Positions 25,301 to 37,300 of a stretch of 64,000 nucleotides of DNA are shown here, one piece after another. The DNA lies in NCBI GenBank assembly GCA_948474755.1, contig CAOLHI010000932.1:124001-188000 (forward strand). The letters run 5' to 3'. The translations under genes and the position numbers were made by a program. Under the pieces are notes generated by a model. That model was not told where the DNA came from. It made no database searches and saw only the letters and a list, made by a program, of their open reading frames with translations. This DNA is from Ctenosaura bakeri (taxonomy: Eukaryota > Chordata > Lepidosauria > Squamata > Iguanidae). The first letter of the stretch is position 1; each line of letters starts with the position of its first letter.

Positions 25301-28300
25301 CTATATATCTTGCTACAATATGCAAAAGCACGTAATAACTGGGCCTCTTATGAGTAGCGTCCGTTTCCAGAATATTCAAAACCAGTGTTTATTTAAAGCT
25401 CAAATTTAAAAAATGTAAAAGCTCAGAAAGAACAAAAAGAACCCTTAACAGTCATTTGGACCAATGGCTATACAACAGGCTATTTCACATCTCAGTGCAA
25501 GTACACTGTAGCAAATTGTCCCCAAATGCGTGCAATGTAGTGAGTCAAGTGAAAGTATCTGTTCATTAAAAATCCTGCTGTCACTGGTGGCCACATAAAA
25601 CTTAATCCCCACAACGGTGAACAAATGATACTTACAGCACCCTGAGAGACTTAAGCCCATTGAATGCATGGACTGGGATACACCGTAGCCTGTTGTAGCT
25701 CAAGATCCTAGGAGAATACAAGAATAGAGACTGTGTTAATTTGCTACTGATACACTGAACAGCAAATGCAGAGATGAAGTTATTAACTCAGAAAGATTAA
25801 ACACTGTCTCCTAAACGCAACTGACCTCACACTGAATAACAATTAGAGCCAACGCCAGCGCCACTGACTACTTACAGTGTTGATAGCTGTGTCATGTTAG
25901 TGAAGGTGAAATTGCCCAGCATGCTGATGCTGTTGTTGCTCAAGTCACTGGGGGAAAAGTAAAAATGAATAAAGAATAAAGATGCAAAAAAACCCCAAAC
26001 AACAACAAGTATCTCTAAGATCTGACAAGTCCAAGAAATAAATTCAAGTTGTTCCTTATCAAAATACCAACAAAGATTGATTCTCTAACAATATGCTACT
26101 TACATATTTTTAGGATTTATCAGTTGCCTTGTAACAAATGGTTCTCAGGGCAATGTACAATAAGACACAAATAAAAACCCCAAATTCATATACATCAAGT
26201 AAAAAGGCATGAGAATAAAACAATAACAAGACTGGAGATTAAATATTACCATGCATCAACAACATAAATATCTAAAAAAATCTCTGAGTTTTTTTTTAAA
26301 TGACTTTAAAACAGAACATGGAAGCAGAAATACTGAGGATTAAAACTAAATTAAAATGAGACTGAATATGACTTTCTCTGGCAATGAAATGTTAACAAAA
26401 TAGTTTTAGATTAATTTCTCGGGGAGGGGGGTTCTATAACAGAGGGAGGGGCCTACCATACTTCCATATGCAAGGACCTGCAAGGCAGGGCTCTAATGAC
26501 AATGTCATGGTACTACTATGTACTTAAGGATGAGGTGACCCTTGAGATGCCAGGTTAGGAGAAAACTACAACATTTCCATGGGGGCAGAAACTTCACACT
26601 GTGCCAAGTGGCATAAATACACATCTACAAGGAAATAAAACCTAATTCTGACAAATTGGTACCTTTTATTAGACAGAATATTCAAAATTTCAAACAGCGT
26701 ATTGATAAGTTTGGCATATAAACTTAGCACACCTGATGAGATGAATTAAGTTAGCCTTTTCCAACATGGTGCACTCCAGATCTTTTGGACTACAGATCTC
26801 ATCATCGATTGGTCATGCTGTTTGGTGCACTGTAGTCTAAAACAGCTGAAGGATGCCCATGTTGGGATGGTCTGCACTTCTTTTATTTTTATAATAAAGA
26901 GCAATGACAGATTATGCTATAAAATAAACCCTACAGAAGGCACATTAAAGTTTGATAAATGAGGCAGAATTCCAAGCCTATTAAAAATACTTTATTTAGT
27001 TAGTTGTATTCATTTATTTAAATCTCTCACATCCCATTCTTCAGTGAGAAAGGATCACAGAGTGATTTTGATCAATAGCCACTTTGTGCTGATGTGACAC
27101 AGATCAATAAGAAAACCAGGACTTCCACTCTAAAGGAGCACAACACAAAAGGAAAAGAGCATTAGGAGGGGAAGAAAAAATAAGAATACCCTGATAACAA
27201 TTCTTAATGTTATATGGATCTTATGATGAATGGCTGTAATGCAGCTGGAAGTTAGTTTTCTCATCATCACCACCTCAAAAGAAAATAGCTCCAAGAAAAA
27301 AAAAATCACTGGTGTCTCAGTAGAGCTGGTGAAGTGGTTTTTCTTCCTACTTTCCCCTCTGCTGTAACCTTATCAAATAGCTATGCAATAGCAGTTGGAG
27401 GAGAGGCAAAGTCCAACGGAGCTGGCTTTACAGCAGTGCTGGTGGGGACCCTGCTTTCCTTTTCTTCCTCCAAATAGTTTGATGGAATGAATACAGAATG
27501 ACACTGGTTACCAGGAGCAAGGCTGCTCTGCACGGTGGATGTTCTCATGGGATGAAGTGTGGGTGTCTGTGTTTGTGATGTCCTACACCTTACCCTGTGT
27601 TCCTGACAAGGACAGGATTGGTTCTCATCATTATTGCGATTTGTTCTAAAGCTAGGTTGGGTACATAAGCTTTGTTTCCAGCAAAGCATGTCCTGCTTTG
27701 TCAACAATACTTTCCCATTCACTGAACAATAGAAATACATCTCAGTTCACTACAGCCACAGCTATACAATACCATGCAGTAACATCATGGAAAAGAAGGC
27801 ACACATTCTTTTGCACTTACATCAGTGTTAAGTGTCTGAACATGGAGAGTTCCTTTGGCACGGCAGATAAGTGATTTCCTTCCAGATACCTGAAATGTAC
27901 ATTTTGACCATAGTTATTGGTTAGTTTGGGAAATACAGAAGCAATTTGGGCAAGCAGCTGTGAACCATAATTGAGATACATATCCCTGTCTACATCAGAC
28001 AACACATCCAGCCAGTCAAAGAGGACAGGATGTGTACACAGACACAAATGGGCATCCGTTCACACACTTATGATCATGGCCTGTGCAAAAGTTTGTTTCT
28101 GTGTGCTGACTGGCCTCATTTGATTAAACTACTCATGTGTAAGTTATGTCAGTGGCCTAAATTCAGTGTATTCAGGTGTTGCAGTGGTAACACTGTCTGC
28201 CTGCCTTCCCTCATTCCAGTAGCCCTCTCTGACACTCAAAAATAAGCCCAAACCTTCCAGAGAAAAATTTAGGGTAGCTCCAGTTGGGAGGGAGGATTGC

Positions 28301-31300
28301 TCCCTTTCAGTTCTATCATGCCCACCATTGGATTTACACCTTTGGATGATGATGGTGATGGTGATTTCTAGCCTCTCTCCATGCCCAGGACTCAAGGTGG
28401 CTTACAAAAGTTAAGAAAGATACAGCTAAAAATATAATTAAACTATCAATAAAATTAAAAGCAATTGAATGCATAACCATTTAAAAGAAATATAAACAAC
28501 CTAGCCCATGAAAGGTCCTTTCTCCCCAGGCAGCTCCCCATCAAAGGCCTATAGAACTAAAACATTTTCACCTGTCTGTGTAAAATAGGAAGAGGGCACC
28601 AGTCTAACCTCTTTAGGAAGGAGGTTCCAGAGACTGGAGCAGCCACTGGGAAGGCCTTTTCCCATGGTCTCACCACATGTTCCTGTGAGGGTGGTGGGAC
28701 AGAAGGAAAGCCTCTAGATATGGGAAGGCTCATATAGGGAGATAACTTTTTTTTTTTTTTGATAACCTGGACCTGAGCCATATAGAGTTCTACAAGTCAT
28801 AACCAGCACTTTAAATTGTGCCCAGAAACAGACTGGTGGCCACTACAGCTGTTTTCAAGAAGGAAGTTGCATGCTCCCTATAATCCTGCCCCATTTAACA
28901 ACCTGGTTGCAGCTCTTTGGACTAGCCACAAGCTTCAAATGCATTTCAAAGATAGCCCTATGTACAAAGAGTTACAGTAATCTGAATGAGATACAGTAGA
29001 GTCCTCGTTATGCGACCTAAACCGGTGGGCGCAGGGTCGGATAACTGAAATGTTGGATGACACAGAGCCCCGCAGCGGCAGCCATTTTGGGGGCGTGTCA
29101 GGGGCATGTTGGGGCAGGCCTGGAGGCGTTTCGGGGGGGCGCGGAAATGCCTGCGGCTACGCCCCCAGGCAGCCACGACATCGGTTAATCCGGAGCGTCG
29201 GCTAACCGCAGGTCAGATAACCGGGACTCTACTGTACAACTAAGGTGCACACAAGACTTAGTCAGGTGAATGCACTCCCAGCCATTGCCAAAGGCTGATT
29301 TCTAGGCTCACGGCTGAGTCTAGGAATATGTTTAATCTGCAAACTTACATTTTCAGGAGGACCATAACCCCATCCACCACAGACTGAGTCCCAGTTCCCT
29401 GATTTGTCTTTCAACTGACCAAGAGCACTTCTGCCTTGTCCAGATTAAGTTTCAGTTTGTTTGTCTTCATCTAATCCATTACTGATGATAGGCACCTGTT
29501 TAGAACCAGGACGTCTTTGGATTCAGGTAGAAAAGAACAGCATTGCTGGGTGTCATCTGAACACTGGTGGCACTGGATCCCAAAATTCTGGACAATTTCT
29601 CCCAGTGGATTCATGTATAAATCAAATAGCATGGGGGGAAAGAACCAAGCCCTGAATGACTCCACAGGTCAATGAGCAAGTTGAACAGGAATCCCTCAGC
29701 ATCACTTTGTGGGTTTACCTCTCCAGAAAGCAACAGGGCCACTGCAAAATAGTGCCTCCAAGTTCCATCCTGGCAAGGCGGCCCATAAGCATAGCATGGT
29801 ATTGAAATCGACTGAGAGGTCCAGCAGAAGCAACAAAGAAATACTCTCCCTATCTGGTTCTCACTATAGGTCACCCACCAAGGTGATCAAAGCTGTCCAC
29901 TCCCATAGGCAGGGCTGAAACCAAATTGAAATGGATTTAGATAATCTGTCTCATCCAGAAAAGCCTGGAGATGAGTAGCTACCACACAATCCAGTGCCTT
30001 GTCCAAAAATGGAACATTAGAAACTGGTCGGTAGTTATCTAACACAGTGGGATCCAGGGCAGGCTGTCTTAACAATAATCTCATAACTGGCTCCTTTAGG
30101 CATGATGGAACTCTGACTTGTTTTAGCAAGACAATGACCACTCGTTCTCTCCCCACTCAACCAGTTCTCTGCTGGCTTTTTTAAAATAAGCCAGGAAGGG
30201 CAACAATATAATACAGATGTAGTAACCCTCATCACTGCAAAAATCCTGTCCACCCCCTTGGATTGTACAAATTGAAAAGTATCTATTATCACTTGGCAAG
30301 CAGGAACGAAAATTACATCCACTAAATATGTATTAATTATAGCAATAACTTTGGAGCAGACCTGAGTGCTTTTATTTGCAAAGTGTTGGTCAAGTTGTTC
30401 ACAGTGGGATACTGAGTGGCCTAGATTTTCCTCTTGTGTACTGCTCTGCACTTGTAACAATTCTGTTGGCTGCCTTTTTTGCAGATGCAATGGTGTCAGA
30501 GTGGATTTTTTTCTGTCTACATTACTATAGAGTAGGCTTTCAGAGAGGGTCTAGCCTGTACTCAATTGGCCCTACTCCAAGTTTTCTGCCAATGTAACTC
30601 TAGTTGTCTTTTCACTTTTTTGTTACTGTCACATCTCTGGAAAACCAAGGGACTAGTCTGGATCTACTCTGTGATAAGGGGTGCTAAAAAGTGACTGTAT
30701 CTGCCATCCTGTCCATTGCTTCATTCCACAGATCAACCAAAGCGTCAATAAATTTGCATGCCAAGGTAGCAGAAAATTCCTCAGGAGACTTCAAAAATCT
30801 GCCTGGTTCACAAGTCTCCTGGGGCAGGCCATCTTCAATAGTCCCCCACCCCTGCAGAGATTCTCAGTCCTAGCAAGTCCAAACCTCCCCAGGTAGTGAT
30901 GTGTCCATGACTATAGAACTACCGGTGGCTCCTGTGACTAGTGGAGTGCCACAGGGTTCTGTCCTGGGCCCAGTGCTATTCAACATCTCCATCAATGGCT
31001 TGGATGAAGGAGTAGAGAGCATGCTGATCAAATTTGCAGATGACACCGAATTGGGAGGGGTTGCTAATACACCAGAGGACAGGATCAAAATTCAAAATGA
31101 CCTTAAGAGAACTGGGCCAAAGCTAACATGAATTTCAACAGAGAAATGTAAGATCTTGCACTTAGGCAGAAAAAATGGAATGCACAAATATAGGATGGGG
31201 GACAAGTAGCTGGATAGCAGTATGTGTGAAAGGGATCTAGGAGTCTTGGTAGGTCACAAGCTGAACATGAGTTCAGCAGTGTGATGCGGCAGCCAAGAAA

Positions 31301-34300
31301 GCAACTCTTGGTTGCACCAACAGGAGTATGGTGTATAGATCAAGGGAGGCAATGGTACCACTCTATTCTGCCTTGTTAGACCTCATCTGGAATACTGTGT
31401 CCAGTTCTGGGCACCTCAATTCAAGAAGGATATTGACAAGCTGGAGCGTGTCCAGAGGAGGGCGACCAAAATGGCGAAGGGTCTGGAAGCCATGCCCTAT
31501 GAGGAGTGGCTTAGGGAGCTGGGTATGTTTAGTCTGCAGAAGAGAAGTTTAAGAGGGGACATGATAGCCATGCTTAAATATTTGAAAAGATGTCATGTCA
31601 AGGAGGGAGCGGGCTTGTTTCCCCTGCTCTAGAGACTAGGATAATGAGCAATGGATTCAAGCTGCAGGAAAGGAGATTCCACCTGAACCTCAGAAAGAAC
31701 TTCCTGATGGTCAGAGCTGTCCGGCAGTGGAATATGCTGCCTTGGAGTGTGGTGGAGTCTCCTTCTTTGGAGGTTTTTAAGCAGAAGCTGGATGGCCATC
31801 TGTTGGTGGTGCTTTGATGTGTATTCCTGTGTGGCAAGGGTTTGGACTCAATGGCTCCTGTGGTCTCTTCCAACTCTGTGATTGTATGATTTCTCCACTC
31901 CCAGTTAATGTAAAACCAACATTATAATATCACATTGAAGTGAATGCTCATTAGGACTCTGTCTGCATGAAACTTGCTACCAGGGTTCCTTGAAGATATT
32001 TCCCACTGCCCTTTGAAAGAAAGCAAACTGAATTGGTTCATTAAAAGTCACATTGTGCTTGTCTTTTTTAAATTTTGCTTATTATTTATTTATCTTTGCT
32101 CTTTTTAAAAGTCATTAAAATATCTGAAAACAAAATAAGGTCTATATATAGAGAGAAAAAGACACAACATGTCCAAAGAATGGCCTTTAGATCTGAACTT
32201 CCTTCAAAAGTTTCAAAGAGATGGAAAACAGTACCAAACTGAATTCACATTAATATGACTTTGGGGTGTGTAAATATTAGAAGACTGGCTAACAGAGTGG
32301 CCTGCTTGAATACCACACTGTGTCTCTCATAAATCAATGGTTTACTGGGAACTACTATTGTCCTGTTTTGTTGGCTTCTTTGTTTAGACCGCAAACAGTG
32401 AACAAGGAAAGACTCTTTGGCAGAAACCTGGAACAAACTCCCTCAGTTAGTCCTCTGAAAGATCACATTAGCAACAAAGAGGGATATGTGTGTGTGTGTG
32501 AGTGTAGGGGGGTCACTTATGTCCTTGCTGTAAGGTTGTGCTTAATTAAAGCTACTAAAAAGAACTCCAAATGCTAATTGACCTCATTAGAATTATTTCT
32601 GCCCTCTGACTGCAAATTGCTCATGCAGGCAATATTTCAATAACACATCAGAAGCTGACTCAGTCTAGCTGTGCTAATCCATACAACCATTTACTTTAAC
32701 TGTATGGTAAAAAATGTAAAATGAATATGCAATGCCTGCTACAACTGAGGCAAAGTTATTTAAGATGTAAATGCAATGTCAGATATTACTGAAGGGTGTA
32801 TGTGTATATATATACTGTAAAAGGGACAAGTAGGAAGAGACAATTAAAATTTTCATGTAGCTGTATATGTAATTTGGCAGTGTCAACTTCTGGCCTGCCA
32901 ATATATTTGAAGGAGCAGAATGAAAATGAGCCAGCCTAAATACCCTAATAGTACCAGATCCCATCTGCTCTTGGAAGCTAAGCAAAGTTAGCCCTGGTTA
33001 GTACCTGGATGGGAGCCCTCCAATGAATATCAGATGCTGTAGCCTATATTTCAGAGGAAGGGAAGGAACTGGCAAAGCCACCTCCGAATTGCCTGGACTA
33101 AGAAACCCCTATGAAATTCAGGGGGATTACCATAAGTCAACAGGCAACTTGAAGGCAAAGACACGGCCACACAGTGAAAATATTGTGCTTCCCACCCCTC
33201 CATTTTGCTACTTTTCAGCATTTTAATTATTGATCATTCACCCACGGATCCTGATCAGGATCTTGTAATGTAGAGGCAGCCTAGGGGCCAGACTTTAGCT
33301 CTGAGGAACCATCTTTGGCTGCATGAGGTCCAGGTATGTCAAAAAGGCAGTGTAAAAACAGAACAAAACCAGTAATAAAAACTGCTACCTGTTTAATTTA
33401 GGACGTTTTGGGGCCCTGTGCCCTATTTTAACTGAAGACTGCAGAAGGAAAACATAGGTTTCGGCAATTTTTTCCCCAATGAGTGGGATGGAGAAATGCT
33501 TCTGGAGCTCTCACAAGCCACAAAAATGGCCAGTGAGACCCAAGATGCTCACAAGATGCAATTTAACCACCTTGATGTTATGAGCAGTGACATCCCTAAG
33601 TCAGTCAGATTAGGGTATGTCACCCAGAGAATTGCTCTTGGGTGGCCTGTGTTCCAAATGTATATTTGGGTGGCCCTCAATCCAAAATAGCATGGTGAGA
33701 CACCCCTTTTTAATTGGACCATGAACTCCTGGTGTCTTGTCCTTAACCTGAAAATATAATCTAGCACTTCATTATGTCATAATACACCCTGGAAAACACA
33801 TCTCACTGACAGCACTAAAACACAGGTCTCTGTGCAGGTTCTTGTTCGCCACACTGTACTTAGACATCTTCAATATTACAGGGAGAGCAGACAAATCAGG
33901 GAACATTGGATTGACTGCTGTTATTGTCACTAAGTCTTATGACTATTTTGAACTGATTATTTGTATTTTATTTTGGAAGTTGTCCTCAGAGGTTTCTATA
34001 GTCAAAGTCTATATAGTCTTAAATGATTAAATATTAAATATAGGCTGCTAAGGGAAAGTGGATAGGTCTCCTCTTCATGTACTAAAATGCAACATTTTGT
34101 GTTGGAGAATGATTTTTGGTTTGTGAAACACCCCATACCACATCACAGTAGAGCTCTAGATAAGTGGTTCTTAATGTTTACTGGCAACTTCCTGTTAACA
34201 TAATTTGTTCCTGGGGCCCCCGAAGCCTTAACTCAAGATGTAAATATTTAAATTTTTAGATGTAAATATTCAAACATTTTTTAAATATTCAAGGGTTGCC

Positions 34301-37300
34301 ATAAGTCAAATATTTATTTATTAATTATCGGCTTCTGGAGACTAGGATTAAAATCCCTGCTCAGATGCCAGGTGAACTTAGGCAAGTCACTTTCTCTCAG
34401 TCTCAGAGGAAGGCAAAGGCAAATCCCCTCTGAACAAATCTTGCCCCTTGCAAAAAAGTGATAGGCTTACCTTAAGAGTTGTCATAAGTCAGAAGTGACT
34501 TGAAGGGACAGAACAATAAAGTGCTGCTGATGTGGGGAGGTTCTTTCTAGCCATCATGTCTTTCCCCTTTGAAAACTGACCTAAGGCAACCCTAAGGTGA
34601 ATCTAACGTATAGGTTTTCTTGGCAAGATTTGGTGCCTTTGCCTTTCTCTGAGGCTGAAAGAATGTGACTTCCCTCAGATCACCCAGTGGTTTCCATGGT
34701 CAGGTGGGGGTTCAAACCTTGGTCTCCAGAGTCATACATAGCTTGGGTGCACGAACACACACCTGCCACTGTGGTCCTTGGTGGCCAGACCCCATAATGC
34801 CAGATCCCTGATGAAAGGGACATGGAAGCAGGCCTGTGTGCATGCCCAAACTGCTCTCTCATTTGCAAATGAGGGAGAAGTTTTGGCACCTGTACATCCC
34901 CCCCTTGGTGTCCAGCAGCAAGGCTTCATGGACCTGCTATGAGGGCTTTGCTGACCCTGAGGGGTCTGCAGACTCCAGGTTAAGAATCACTGCCCAGATT
35001 ACACAATATTTCGCCTAAAGAGTAATTGAAATAACACTTCTCCCAGAGCTGTAAAACAGGACTCAAACTGATCTTTGTATGAGACCAAAACTGATATCTG
35101 CCTCATGGGATCACCTATCAAACATGTACAAGTAACAGTTTGCAATGAAAAAGGTTAAATACATTTTATAATTCTGCCACAGTTTCTTTTTTTTTTAAGT
35201 GAGTTGTCAAGGTTGTGCAGGACAGACTGTTAGAATAGCCTGGTATGTGTCGAGGTTAGCTAGCATGTAGAAGAATCCCTTTGGTAGAACTAGAACTGGT
35301 ATTTGCTGATTCTCAAAGATAAGATTCAGAAAAATGGTTCAGAAAATGAAACCATTGAAGTTTTGTATGTTTTGTGAGATCTAAATATTTGTTCTCAAGG
35401 TAGCTTAACAAACCTCCCTCCTGAGCTGTCACGGCATTTTTTTTTAACTACGTTTCATTTTGCTACTTCAGATGCTAGCAATTCTCCACTATATCTCTCA
35501 AATTGCAGGGCATACACATACCATTTTAAAAAGAGATGACAAAACCCAGCCAAATTATTTCCTTCCTCCACTCTGATTTTCTAAATATGTTGCTTTTCTA
35601 AGGCTGCGAGATTCCCCTCTCCCATATTGAACAGAGCAGCTACATTGACAGTTTTTCAAGTGGAGAGCAGCAGAGCTGCCTCCTCTGTTACAATGCTCTG
35701 GATATGTGTTTTTCAAAAAATCTATTCAAATGGTTGGATTAGGTCTGCTTCAAGTATATCATTTTAAAAATTCATTTTAGGATGAATATCCTGTCCAATT
35801 TCCAGGGGAAAATAGAGGAATTCAGGGCAAGTAACCCTTGAAAGAAGATAGGAAAATGTTTAATAACATGTATAATATTTATCCCCCAAAACAGATTCAT
35901 TCACAGACTGTAACATGGTGATCTAGATGCAGTTTTCCTATTTCACACGGAAGCATTTTCTGGTTAGGAAATGAATGATATTCAAAGCAGCTCCAACACA
36001 CAGCTTTATTTTCCAACGGTCCAAACTGCTTTACACAATAAAATATAATCAAAATAGTAGGAAATTATAAATCATGCATACAAAACTACAGTGTTCTAAT
36101 GACCTGGAAATTAAATGGGTTCTCTTTGGTTGGATTTTGGTGGGTGAAATGGATGTCATTTATTCCAGATCAGGTTTGACAATCAGCTCTTTTTTATTCC
36201 TTTCCCAATGTCACCCTCTTTCTCAGCTGATTACAGACTGAACTACATCCTTCAGAGCAACCTACTGTGAGAGCACAATTTAGTAAGGCATTAGATGTTA
36301 GAGCCTAATGATAATAAAAAGAAAACCCCATTATTATCAAAGGAATAGAAGAGAAAGCTGACTTCCTTCCAAAAGTATGAACTTTCAATGTGAAAAATCC
36401 TCCAAAGCTAGATTTACATTTAGAATAGGTATGGGAAAAGATCCAGCTCTAGGCAGAATTAGGTCAAAGAAAGGGGAAACAAGTTCTTTTTTGATTTTCT
36501 ATTTGGACATAAAATCCTCCCTAAATGAAACATTTTTGAGTAGCTATATCCTTCCAAGCATGATAGCCCCATGCTTTACCAGATAAGTACAGTTATAATC
36601 ACTGGATACATTTTAAAAGTTAGCTGTGGTCTACACATCCTATAGAAACGAGATATAGAAAAGTTAAGGCTGCATTGATGGAAGTATCATTAATTTTTTT
36701 TTTATGAAATAGGAATGCAAGAGATGATTGAGCTCATTCCCTTCATCCCCAATTGACATGGGAATGAGCTGAACATATTCTCCCAAACTGACAAGGCTTG
36801 TTTCATATCTCAGCCAATCCAAATTTAATGACTCCCACACTGTGAAATCCCACTCAAGTCACTTCCCACTTCTAAAATAGACTTTCTGGCCTGAAGTGGG
36901 CCTGGGAATGCCTAAAATAACACTGAAATGGCAAATGATTCCCCTCAATGCATCCACTATTTCCCATTTTTGTAGGCTTTGTTTTTCAGAGGAGGTTGGA
37001 AGAAAATGACCATTCATGTTTTAAATGTAGAAAATGTCCTGACTTTACCCTCCCCATGATCTAGTAGACTTTTCTCCCTTCATTTATTCAAATTATTAAG
37101 ATCTCAGGCATGTAGAAATCTGGCTTTCAAATAAGATGGTAACTGCAACAGGCAATTGGTGTTAATCAGTAGAAATGGTTCCTTCCAGCTAAGAAATGAA
37201 TGCACAATTTTAACTGTAGATCTGAATCTTTAAGCCACTTAAACTCATGTAGATTAAAGTTTAAAATGAGTCACCATCAATTAATTTATTACTTTAAAGA

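Larger units (their letters stand above)
20848..25635 (-). other. SLIT3 intron between third and fourth D4 LRR exons
   Basis: The intron is 4,788 bp. It holds the GC-rich relic at 21046-21640 and two LINE tails. The remainder shows nothing that I recognise. Confidence 0.85.

Noticed and set aside
32934..33050. A genuine 5S rRNA gene
   Set aside because: The 5S part has several changes, lacks the terminator T run and continues into a SINE tail.
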